The notes beneath the pieces were generated by a model. That model worked only from the letters and a program-made list of their open reading frames with translations, ran no database searches and was not told the origin of the DNA. Position numbers and translations under genes: made by a program. This document shows positions 9,101 through 14,905 of a stretch of 20,120 nt of DNA, piece after piece. Each line of letters begins with the position of its first letter. Position 1 is the first letter of the stretch. Origin of the DNA: a virus; the IMG/VR virus record IMGVR_UViG_3300037189_002062, positions 1 to 20,120 of that record; one strand, given 5' to 3'.

Positions 9101-9636
9101 GTTACAGTGGTTCTGGCATATCTGGCTTTAGTGGCATATCTGGCTTTAGTGGTTATTCTGGTTATAGTGGTGCGCTTAGTACTAGCGCAAACAATACATG
9201 GACAGGCACTCAAACATTTAACGGAACCACAAGTGTTTTAGCAGAAGTATTATTAAACGCTGCTGAAACAACAGTTGTATCAGCAATCGCAGCAACTGGC
9301 ACAATTGCTTATTACCCATCTACTCAATCAGTTCTTTACTATACAAGCAATGCTTCCGCTAACTGGACAGTAAATCTTACATTTTCTAGTGGTGTAACAT
9401 TAAATACCGCTATGAGTATAGGACAAACCTTAACTGTGGCTTTTTTAGTAACTCAAGGAACTACAGCATATTACAATTCTGCTGTTCAAGTAGATGGTTC
9501 TGCTGTTACTCCTAAATGGCAAGGCGGTGCTCCTACATCAGGAAATGTAAGTGGTATTGATGTTTATACTTATACCATTATTAAAACTGCATCAGCTACA
9601 TTTACTGTTTTAGCTTCTCAAACTCAATTTAAATAA
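6175..9636 (+). CDS. Large tail fibre protein with collagen-like Gly-X-Ser repeats
   Basis: A 1153-residue protein; AAGGAA sits before ATG 6175. Residues 1-33 are a short beta head. The rest alternates collagen-like Gly-X-Y triplets, almost all with Ser in the Y place (GYSGFSGQS, GQDGQSG), with globular inserts at about 152-201 (ADGDLYVWDGLAWNNVG), 307-359 (WQGSWVIEVAYIQNSIVDY, like a small carbohydrate-binding module), 590-714, 880-952 (QIYVNGVLLNAADYTATNGT) and a C-terminal head 1000-1153 (IAYYPSTQSVLYYTSNASANW to FTVLASQTQFK). The triplet total is roughly 660 residues, about 220 triplets (estimate). The C-terminal head and the 880-952 module are of kinds I recall from aquatic phage fibres. 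A trimeric triple-helical shaft with receptor-binding knobs is the expected structure. Serine codons vary from repeat to repeat. Confidence 0.85.
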   Translation: MAELIVTNASGDTVNVDVAVGNQITLTVDKGNYGPSGFSGTSGYSGYSGFSGKSGYSGFSGQSGYSGFSGQSGYSGTSGFSGSGISGYSGFSGYSGESIQGESGFSGYSGFSGESGYSGQDGQSGFSGESGFSGESGISGYSGFSGYSGQQGTSINLKGTVPTVGDLPTIGNLPNDAYIVEADGDLYVWDGLAWNNVGQIVGPSGQSGISGFSGYSGESGFSGFSGDSGISGFSGDSGISGFSGDSGISGWSGYSGDSGISGFSGESGTSGYSGQDGQSGYSGYSGDSGISGFSGQDGQSGYSGYSGIGFYWQGSWVIEVAYIQNSIVDYANQTWIALASISPFDNPPTTNANWALFVPQGQSGFSGYSGQDGASGFSGESGTSGFSGQDGLSGYSGFSGYSGIDGDGKSGDSGFSGFSGYSGYSGQDGISGDSGYSGFSGQDGLSGYSGFSGESGTSGYSGIDGTSGYSGESGASGISGYSGFSGQDGLSGYSGESGTSGYSGESGTSGFSGQDGSSGISGWSGYSGINGLSGYSGQNGLSGISGFSGISGYSGASGISGYSGAVGQSGYSGISGYSGYSGISGFSGLQGASSSLFLYQAQTTATSGQPTNGHVLWNNGTQINATQINISHLTEDNIDIDVFLALLKPTETFILQDRNVSANYQTWLITGNTTNINPNTANSYWTVPVSLVSSGGTGTTDFANNHQLFFAVTKGVSGTSGYSGFSGFSGIGTSGYSGFSGISGYSGASGISGYSGFSGSGVSGYSGFSGINGASGISGFSGANGTSGFSGYSGSGVSGWSGFSGASGISGYSGYSGANGASGTSGYSGYSGSGVSGYSGYSGYSGYSGSGVSGYSGYSGLGLSGYSGYSGYSGYSGAQGTAGYLRTSFTATAGQTTFSVTYTVGYIQIYVNGVLLNAADYTATNGTSFVLNTAASLNAIVEAITYNIGSVVGISGYSGISGYSGISGYSGSGVSGYSGSGISGFSGISGFSGYSGYSGALSTSANNTWTGTQTFNGTTSVLAEVLLNAAETTVVSAIAATGTIAYYPSTQSVLYYTSNASANWTVNLTFSSGVTLNTAMSIGQTLTVAFLVTQGTTAYYNSAVQVDGSAVTPKWQGGAPTSGNVSGIDVYTYTIIKTASATFTVLASQTQFK
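6277..9174 (+). repeat. Coding repeats: Gly-X-Ser (GFSG/GYSG) triplet blocks
   Basis: Degenerate 9-base units encode Gly-(Tyr/Phe/Ile/Glu/Thr)-Ser, sometimes Gly-Gln-Asp. Five blocks are separated by non-repeat globular modules (about 6628-6777, 7093-7251, 7942-8316 and 8812-9030). The DNA repeat is imperfect because Gly and Ser codons are mixed (TCT, TCA, AGC, AGT, a few TCG). This is protein-level repetition, not a satellite or CRISPR array. Confidence 0.85.
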
Positions 9637-9637
9637 T

Positions 9638-10486
9638 ATGCCAACAATTATTACAAGAGGTGTTTCTTCAGCTAAAGCGTTTGGTTTCACTGGCGGTAGT
9701 GGAAGACGTTTAATTGCATTAACTATTTCTGCAAATACACAAAACTACAATATTTTTAATAATAAAGGTGGTACATACGTCGCTGGTAAGTCTGATGTAA
9801 CGCTAACAATTAATTCTGGCGTTATTGTTGGTTCATCAACAATAAGTACTTATGCTTTAGACACTGGAACTGGCTGGACAACTGGCGACACTATTACGAT
9901 TATCAATAACGGAAGTATTGTTGGTGCTGGTGGTGTTGGTGGTGCTGGCGGTAATGGTACTGCTGGATTGCCTGGCGGCGATGGTGGCACTGCATTACGT
10001 TTTCAATATGCAACCGCTATAACTAATAATTCTATTATTGGTGGTGGCGGTGGTGGCGGCGGTGGTGGCGGTGATTATAATGGCGGTGCAAATGCTTTTG
10101 GTGGCGGTGGCGGTGGTGGCGGTGCTGGCAATAGTGTTGGTGCTGGTGGTGCAGCTGGATATACTACTGGAAATTGTACTGCTGGACAACCTGGAACTAC
10201 TACCGATGGTGGCAATGGTGGCGATGGTCTTTCTGGCGTGATTGGTGGTACTGGAGGGGCAGCAAATGGTAATGGCGGTACTGGTACAAGTAGTAATGGT
10301 TTTAATGCGGCTGGTGGTGGAGGTGGTGGTTTGGGTGGAACAGGCGGAATAGGAGGAACTTATACTCCTAGAAGGGGAGCTCCCAATGCTGGTGGTGTTG
10401 CTGGTGTCGCTGGCAATGCTACACTAGGGTCATCAACTTATGCAACATGGACAGCAACAGGAACTCGTTACGGAACAGTAGGTTAA
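9638..10486 (+). CDS. Polyglycine-rich fibre / adhesin-like protein
   Basis: A 282-residue protein starting one base after the fibre stop (TAATATG). Residues 1-90 form a beta region (LIALTISANTQNYNIF, SDVTLTINSGVIVGSS, TGDTITIINNGSIVG). From about 90 to 255 it is dominated by glycine, including runs of 11 and 8 Gly separated by short variable segments. Such glycine-rich stretches form polyglycine-II sandwiches in known phage receptor-binding adhesins (for example S16 gp38), which suggests a receptor-contacting role; this is by analogy. The N-terminal part may be the attachment domain. GGT and GGC codons alternate. It is the first of three consecutive small fibre genes. Confidence 0.65.
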   Translation: MPTIITRGVSSAKAFGFTGGSGRRLIALTISANTQNYNIFNNKGGTYVAGKSDVTLTINSGVIVGSSTISTYALDTGTGWTTGDTITIINNGSIVGAGGVGGAGGNGTAGLPGGDGGTALRFQYATAITNNSIIGGGGGGGGGGGDYNGGANAFGGGGGGGGAGNSVGAGGAAGYTTGNCTAGQPGTTTDGGNGGDGLSGVIGGTGGAANGNGGTGTSSNGFNAAGGGGGGLGGTGGIGGTYTPRRGAPNAGGVAGVAGNATLGSSTYATWTATGTRYGTVG

Positions 10487-10489
10487 TTT

Positions 10490-11023
10490 ATGACAATATC
10501 TCGCAATTTATCTATTCTTGCTGAAGGTGCAAATTCTTCTGGAGTATTGGCTACTAATAGCGGAGGTACAAACTTAACAAGTTTTACTTCTGGTGGTGCT
10601 GTATATGCAACATCAACTTCTGCTTTAACAACAGGAACATTACCTGTTGCTAGTGGTGGAACTGGATTAACTGCTCCTGGAACATCTGGAAATGTATTAA
10701 CTAGTAATGGAACTGCTTGGGTATCTTCTGCTCCTGCTGGAGGTGTTACTTATGCGGTAAAAACAGCAAACTATACGGCAGTCATTGGAGATAATATTCT
10801 AGCTGACACAAGCAGTGGTTCCTTTACAATTACTTTACCAGCATCTCCATCAACTGGTGGCGTAATATCTATTGTTGATTCAAAAGGCACATTTACAAGA
10901 AATGCTTTGGCAATAAACCCAAATGGAAACACTATTAATTATGATTCAACTACACTGTTCATAAGCAATACTGGTTTTGGATTTAATTTAATATATAACG
11001 GCTCTGATTGGAGAATCGCATAA
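10490..11023 (+). CDS. Short tail fibre protein
   Basis: A 177-residue protein starting 4 bases after the previous stop. Residues about 40-80 carry the widespread fibre motif LPVASGGTGLTAPGTSGNVL, then LTSNGTAW. The C-terminal domain (YTAVIGDNILADTSSGSFTI, ITLPASPSTGGVISIVD, ALAINPNGNTINYD, FNLIYNGSDWRIA) is a beta domain common at the tips of phage fibres. It is probably a trimeric short fibre or fibre tip. No lytic or enzymatic motif is seen. It overlaps the next gene by one base (TAATG at 11021-11025). Confidence 0.75.
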   Translation: MTISRNLSILAEGANSSGVLATNSGGTNLTSFTSGGAVYATSTSALTTGTLPVASGGTGLTAPGTSGNVLTSNGTAWVSSAPAGGVTYAVKTANYTAVIGDNILADTSSGSFTITLPASPSTGGVISIVDSKGTFTRNALAINPNGNTINYDSTTLFISNTGFGFNLIYNGSDWRIA

Positions 11024-11823
11024 TGAGTAATTTAGTAAATTCGTCAAGTTTAAATCCTACTCCATATTCTGGAGTGTTTGGTAGTGGTAGGTTTCAAATT
11101 TTTAATGCTAGCGGAACCTTTACTGTTCCTACAGGAATTACTTCTGTTCGTGCAAGAATTTGGGGTGCTGGTGGAAATGGGGCTTATGCTTATGGTGGTG
11201 GCGGAAATGGTGGTGGCGGAGGTGGTTTTTCATTAAAGGTTGTTACTGGTTTAACTGCGGGTGGAACTGTAGCTGTTACTGTAGGAACAACTGCCGCTGG
11301 TTCTTCTAGCTTTGGTTCTTATGCTAGTGCAACTGGAGGCGCAACTGCGGTAGCTAATGGTTCTGGCGGTGCTGGTGGAACTGGTTCTGGTGGCGATATA
11401 AATACTACTGGGGGAAATGGTGGAACTGGTTCTGCTGGTGTATATTGTGGCGGTGGAGGTTCTGCTTCTTATTTTGGTAATGGCGGTGCTGGTAGTCAAG
11501 GAATTACAGGAAGAAATACTAAAGGTGGTGGTGGTGGTGGTGGCACTTGGGTTAGTTCGGGGTCAGGAATTTATCCAGGTGGGCATGGATTAACTTCTAC
11601 TACTGGTGCATATTCTTATGGCACACCTTCATACGCAGCTGGACCTACTGGTCTTACAGGATTTAGTTTAGATTTTCTAGGCACAGGTGCTGGTGGTTCA
11701 GGTTATCAATCTGGATTTAATGGTGGCGGCGGCGGTGGTCAGGCTAGTGGCGGATTCCCAGGGGGAGGTGCTGCTTACAGCGACGGAATTTTTGGAAATG
11801 GTTATGTTATTGTGGAGTATTAA
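11023..11823 (+). CDS. Glycine-rich fibre-associated protein
   Basis: A 266-residue protein read from ATG 11023, which shares its A with the previous TAA stop; GGAG (11010-11013) is spaced correctly. A TTG at 11008 in frame would add five residues but is less likely. Residues about 25-50 read FQIFNASGTFTVPTGITSVR, ARIWGAGGNG, the typical entry into the glycine-rich domain seen in many phage and bacterial surface proteins. The remainder is Gly/Ser/Thr-rich with polyglycine runs. The ending AYSDGIFGNGYVIVEY is the usual last strand of this domain. It is likely a receptor-binding or virion surface protein, in the same architecture class as the polyglycine gene two places upstream but not obviously a copy of it. 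Confidence 0.7.
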   Translation: MSNLVNSSSLNPTPYSGVFGSGRFQIFNASGTFTVPTGITSVRARIWGAGGNGAYAYGGGGNGGGGGGFSLKVVTGLTAGGTVAVTVGTTAAGSSSFGSYASATGGATAVANGSGGAGGTGSGGDINTTGGNGGTGSAGVYCGGGGSASYFGNGGAGSQGITGRNTKGGGGGGGTWVSSGSGIYPGGHGLTSTTGAYSYGTPSYAAGPTGLTGFSLDFLGTGAGGSGYQSGFNGGGGGGQASGGFPGGGAAYSDGIFGNGYVIVEY

Positions 11824-11824
11824 T

Positions 11825-12037
11825 ATGAAATACGGAAGACTTATTGATAGTTGGGTACAAGAAACATTTATTTGCGAAGACGGAACAACAATTTATGATT
11901 ATTTTTATGTCACAGTGGCAAATGAATTTGAAGTAATTCCAGATTATGTAGAGGCTGGTTGGTATAAGAATCCAGATGGTACTTTTTCTCCACCACCACC
12001 ACCTCCTGAAGATATTCCTGTAACAGTTACACCATAA
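11825..12037 (+). CDS. Small fibre-assembly-like protein
   Basis: A 70-residue protein; ATG 11825 lies one base after the previous stop with GGAG at 11814-11817. Reading upstream in frame gives no better start. The end AGWYKNPDGTFSPPPPPPED resembles the tail of the N-terminal domain in phage tail assembly chaperone-like proteins (pattern GW.Y..G.F.PP), so it may act in fibre folding or attachment. The proline run is followed by VTVTP. The function is inferred from position and this motif only. Confidence 0.6.
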   Translation: MKYGRLIDSWVQETFICEDGTTIYDYFYVTVANEFEVIPDYVEAGWYKNPDGTFSPPPPPPEDIPVTVTP

Positions 12038-12038
12038 T

Positions 12039-12377
12039 ATGATTCCTTCTATATCTTTTGGTTGTGTAGCAAACCTTTTTTCTAAACAACTTCATTTTAA
12101 TAATAAGAATGATTTAGAAATTGGTCATACACATCCATTTGACCATTTAACTTTATTGGCTTATGGCTCTTTAGAGGTAACTGTAAACGGCAAAACTAGT
12201 ATTTATAAAGCCCCACACATGATTTATATTAAAAAAGATTATGTGCATGAATTAAAGGCTTTAGAAGATAACACTGTGGCTTATTGTATTCATGCTTTAA
12301 GGGATGGTAATGGTGTTGATGACATTGTAGACCCAGACATGATTCCAGATGGAGTAAAGCCAATAGTTAATATATGA
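12039..12377 (+). CDS. Cupin-fold protein
   Basis: A 112-residue protein. Motif GHTHPFDHLTLLAYGSLEV (residues 29-47) gives H30-x-H32 and H36, and H70 in KKDYVHELKAL falls where the second cupin motif supplies a metal ligand, so this is a single small beta-barrel cupin. Cupins include sugar epimerases, isomerases and metal-dependent enzymes; the reaction here is not determinable. The stop overlaps the methyltransferase start by ATGA (12374-12377), which ties it to the glycan-modification genes. It might act on a nucleotide sugar or simply bind a ligand in the virion. Confidence 0.7.
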   Translation: MIPSISFGCVANLFSKQLHFNNKNDLEIGHTHPFDHLTLLAYGSLEVTVNGKTSIYKAPHMIYIKKDYVHELKALEDNTVAYCIHALRDGNGVDDIVDPDMIPDGVKPIVNI

Positions 12378-13045
12378 CAAAAACAATATATGGATTAGAT
12401 GTAGCAACACAATGGGAAAAGATACTAGAACTTCATGTCTTAGCACTAGCTAAAGAACATCACCCTGATTGGTATCGTTGGCGATTGACCAACAATTATG
12501 AAAGAGCCGTATTTTTAAAAGGTGACCCAGTATTCTCTAGGGAAACTACCAGATACTTATGGGCTAATCAAAACCTATGGGGCAATAACATTCTTGAAAT
12601 TGGTTGCTCAACTGGTTATGGTTCTCAATTCTTTCCTAATAACATAAATTATCTAGGCTTAGATTACGACCCTATTATTGTGTCAGTCGCTAAAGAGCAA
12701 GAATGGGGCTATAAGCGTGAATTTGAGCAAGCCGATATAAACACCTATAAGCTAGGTGATTACGACACCATCATTGCTTTTGAGGTCATAGAGCATCTTG
12801 ATAATGGGCTAGAGATTGTAAAATTATTACAACAGCATTGCCAAAGGCTTTTAATTACAGTTCCTCACAATGAGCCTAAAGGATTTTGGGGTGAGCATCA
12901 TAAACTGCATGGACTTACAGAAAAAGACTTCCTAGGCTTTGAGTTTGAATATATCAATGAAGCTGGTCAGGTATCTAGTCAGCTAAAACCCATTACAGAA
13001 CAAAACAGATGTAATCTAATGCTATGCAAATACTCTGCTCCGTAG
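12374..13045 (+). CDS. Class I SAM-dependent methyltransferase
   Basis: A 223-residue protein. Motif I is ILEIGCSTGYGS (residues 73-84), the acidic strand-2 end is LGLDYD (94-99), motif III region EQADI (118-122), and motif IV IIAFEVIEHLD (133-143); ITVPHNEPKGFWGEHHKLHG follows at 161-180. This is the Methyltransf_11/23 layout used by small-molecule and sugar O-methyltransferases, not the NPPY or DPPY motif of DNA adenine methylases. The first 70 residues are an extra helical part (WEKILELHVLALAKEHHPDW). Sitting beside two glycosyltransferase genes, it may methylate a sugar on a glycan. The 3' end overlaps the next gene by 22 bases. Confidence 0.85.
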   Translation: MTKTIYGLDVATQWEKILELHVLALAKEHHPDWYRWRLTNNYERAVFLKGDPVFSRETTRYLWANQNLWGNNILEIGCSTGYGSQFFPNNINYLGLDYDPIIVSVAKEQEWGYKREFEQADINTYKLGDYDTIIAFEVIEHLDNGLEIVKLLQQHCQRLLITVPHNEPKGFWGEHHKLHGLTEKDFLGFEFEYINEAGQVSSQLKPITEQNRCNLMLCKYSAP

Positions 13046-13986
13046 CCACTAGAGATCGCTACACCACGACTTTGCCTATGGTCTTAATGGCTATAGCCAA
13101 TCAGACAAAAATGCCTGATAAGCTGGTTATATTCGATGATAACGATGAACCGCAAGATATGAGGGATAACCCTATATATCAGCATATATTTCAAATATTA
13201 AGTTACAAAAAGATTGCTTGGGAATGGCTATTTGCCGAGAAAAAAGGTCAGCATTATATCCATCAAAGAGCAAATACGATGGGTTTTGATTGGGTTTGGC
13301 GTGTAGATGACGATGCCATTCCAGAGCCTAATGTTTTAGAACAGCTTTGTAGTCACATTGATACTACAGTTGGGGCTATTGGTGGCTCAATCTTTACCAT
13401 GCCCAATGTATTTGATACTAGCAAATCTACAGGGAAAATTGCTAATATTGATTCTGAACCTAATATTCAATGGGGTAACATATATGTTACTAAAGAAGTA
13501 GAGCATTTGCATTGCTCATTTTTGTATAGGGCTGCTATACACGATTACAACTTAGGGTTATCCCGTGTAGCTCACAGAGAAGAAACGCTATTTACCTATG
13601 GTATATATCAAAAAGGGTATAAAGTTCTTACAGTACCCAATGCGGTAACTTGGCATTTAAAGGCTGAAGGCGGTATAAGAAGCGAAACAAGACAGGAGAT
13701 GTATGAACATGATGAACAAATCTTTAGAAACATTGTTGGGCATAGCGATAAAACCATTGTTGTTCTTAACTGCGGTCTTGGGGATCACATTGTCTTTAGC
13801 CATATTCTCCCAGACATCCCAAACCCTGTGGTCTTTACTTGCTATCCTGAAGTAATACCAGGGCGATCTATAGCTGAAGCTACTGCCCTTTTTGGTGATT
13901 TAGATCAATGGAATATTTATAAAAAGATGTGTCAATGGAACTGGAAAGACAGTTTAGAAAATGCTTTTAGAAAGCTATATCTATGA
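13024..13986 (+). CDS. GT2-type glycosyltransferase with C-terminal GT9-like half-domain
   Basis: A 320-residue protein. The GT-A domain covers residues 1 to about 235: ILCSVATRDR at the start, VIFDDND (35-41), the metal-binding DDD in WRVDDDAIPEPNVLEQL (95-97), HREE (184-187) as the likely catalytic-acid region, and VTWHL (208-212), typical of GT2. Residues 243-320 (TIVVLNCGLGDHIVFSHILP) instead look like the beginning of a GT-B, heptosyltransferase-like (GT9) fold, with a G-x-G-D loop. The other half is the next gene, which overlaps by ATGA (13983-13986). No convincing ribosome site precedes ATG 13024, so it may depend on coupling to the upstream gene. Likely role: adding a sugar to phage or host glycan. 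Confidence 0.75.
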   Translation: MQILCSVATRDRYTTTLPMVLMAIANQTKMPDKLVIFDDNDEPQDMRDNPIYQHIFQILSYKKIAWEWLFAEKKGQHYIHQRANTMGFDWVWRVDDDAIPEPNVLEQLCSHIDTTVGAIGGSIFTMPNVFDTSKSTGKIANIDSEPNIQWGNIYVTKEVEHLHCSFLYRAAIHDYNLGLSRVAHREETLFTYGIYQKGYKVLTVPNAVTWHLKAEGGIRSETRQEMYEHDEQIFRNIVGHSDKTIVVLNCGLGDHIVFSHILPDIPNPVVFTCYPEVIPGRSIAEATALFGDLDQWNIYKKMCQWNWKDSLENAFRKLYL

Positions 13987-14411
13987 TTATTATTTCTCCG
14001 TATGCCCAAAAACTTAAAAGCGGTAAAGAAAACCCTAAGAATTATCCTTATTGGAAAGAGTTACTAGAGCTAATTAAAGAGCCTGTAGTTCAGATTGGGC
14101 TTGAAGGAGAAGAACAGCTTGCAAAAGACTTTAGAAAAGGGCTGCCGCTTTCCAAAATTAAAACCTTGTTAGGTCAATGTCGCATTTGGATTGGATGTGA
14201 TAGTTTTTTACAACATTTAGCATGGCTAGAAAAGAAGCGTGGAATAGTGCTTTGGTCAGTATCAGACCCACTTATATTTGGTCATCCAGAGAACATTAAC
14301 TTATTAAAAGATAGGGAAAATCTAGCCAACAATCAATTTCTTTGGTGGGAGTTTGTGGAGCATAAAAAAGAGTATTTCGTAGAACCAAATAAAGTGATAG
14401 AATACCTTTAA
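13983..14411 (+). CDS. GT9-like glycosyltransferase C-terminal half
   Basis: A 142-residue protein. SPYAQKLKSGKENPKNYPYW opens it, VVQIGLEGEEQL (35-46) forms a Rossmann strand and helix, and WIGCDSFLQHLAWLEKKRGI (69-88) with D73, S74 and H78 matches the nucleotide-sugar binding part of GT9 (heptosyltransferase-type) enzymes, followed by VLWSVSDPLIFGHPEN. It lacks the N-terminal Rossmann half, which appears to be the last 75-80 residues of the preceding gene. The two polypeptides, coupled by ATGA, could assemble into one GT-B enzyme, or this may be an ancestral fusion broken by a stop. Sure of the fold, less so of activity. Confidence 0.65.
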   Translation: MIIISPYAQKLKSGKENPKNYPYWKELLELIKEPVVQIGLEGEEQLAKDFRKGLPLSKIKTLLGQCRIWIGCDSFLQHLAWLEKKRGIVLWSVSDPLIFGHPENINLLKDRENLANNQFLWWEFVEHKKEYFVEPNKVIEYL

Positions 14412-14412
14412 T

Positions 14413-14450
14413 TCCAGATAAGATAAGACTAATTAACCGATATATCTGGA
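14413..14450 (+). promoter_or_regulatory. Inverted repeat over the ribosome site of the first lysis gene
   Basis: TCCAGATA (14413-14420) and TATCTGGA (14443-14450) are perfect 8-bp complements with a 22-base loop. The right arm contains the GGA of the CTGGAG ribosome site (14446-14451) for ATG 14457, so the hairpin would mask it and could delay translation of the lysis cassette. It lacks a T tract and is not a good intrinsic terminator. Confidence 0.4.
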
Positions 14451-14456
14451 GTTTCT

Positions 14457-14705
14457 ATGGCTTTAAATCAACTTGATAAAGAAGAATTAATAACGCTTCT
14501 TAAAGAAGTAATTTCCGAAGCTGTAGAGCAACACCCATTATCAGACGATGAAGTTAAATGGGTACGCCTGGCAATAGAAGCCGAAGCTAAAAGAGCCGCA
14601 TTTCGTAAAGCTGTAATTGAAAAGACTTTTATTGGCTTAATGAGTTCAGCCGTTATTGGTTTGTTGATGTATGGATTTGACATATTTAGAACTCATTGGA
14701 AATGA
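14457..14705 (+). CDS. Small membrane protein of the lysis cassette (holin/antiholin candidate)
   Basis: An 82-residue protein with GGAG (14448-14451) upstream. Residues 1-57 are charged and probably helical (DKEELITLLKEVISEAVEQH, DDEVKWVRLAIEAEAKRAAF); residues about 60-77 (TFIGLMSSAVIGLLMYGFDI) form one membrane segment and the end is FRTHWK. It lies first in a run of membrane protein, membrane protein, spanins and muramidase. That position suits a holin or a holin modulator; the single transmembrane segment fits class III holins or antiholins. No name is assigned because holins are defined by function, not motif. The next gene overlaps it by ATGA (14702-14705). Confidence 0.6.
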   Translation: MALNQLDKEELITLLKEVISEAVEQHPLSDDEVKWVRLAIEAEAKRAAFRKAVIEKTFIGLMSSAVIGLLMYGFDIFRTHWK

Positions 14706-14905
14706 AAACAAATATTAAGGGTGCTATGCACTCTAAAACAATGTGGTTTTCTTTTGCTTTAGTTGTTTTTGGGGCGTTATTTGATAATTTTTCTTATTTG
14801 CAATCGGTTATTGACCAAAAATACTATGGCATTATTTTGGTTTTGATAGGAGTGATTTGTGCAATTTTAAGATTTTTGACTACTGGACCTATAAAAGATG
14901 ATTGA
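14702..14905 (+). CDS. Putative holin, two membrane segments
   Basis: A 67-residue protein read from ATG 14702, overlapping the previous stop (ATGA). A second candidate start is ATG 14726, which has a better-placed AAGGG (14717-14721) and gives 59 residues; in-frame TTG 14696 is less likely. Two hydrophobic stretches, WFSFALVVFGALF (about residues 15-27) and YGIILVLIGVICAILRF (about 42-58), are joined by FDNFSYLQSVIDQKY. This size and topology match a group of phage holin-like proteins beside lysozymes in phages of Proteobacteria. It overlaps the spanin gene by 8 bases. Confidence 0.6.
   Translation: MKTNIKGAMHSKTMWFSFALVVFGALFDNFSYLQSVIDQKYYGIILVLIGVICAILRFLTTGPIKDD

Noticed and set aside
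6277-9174. CRISPR-like or satellite repeat array
   Set aside because: Units are 9-base codon triplets in one open frame with varied codons and no spacer-repeat regularity.
9172-9636. Diversity-generating retroelement target at the fibre C-terminus
   Set aside because: No reverse transcriptase, template repeat or adenine-biased variable repeat is present in the window.
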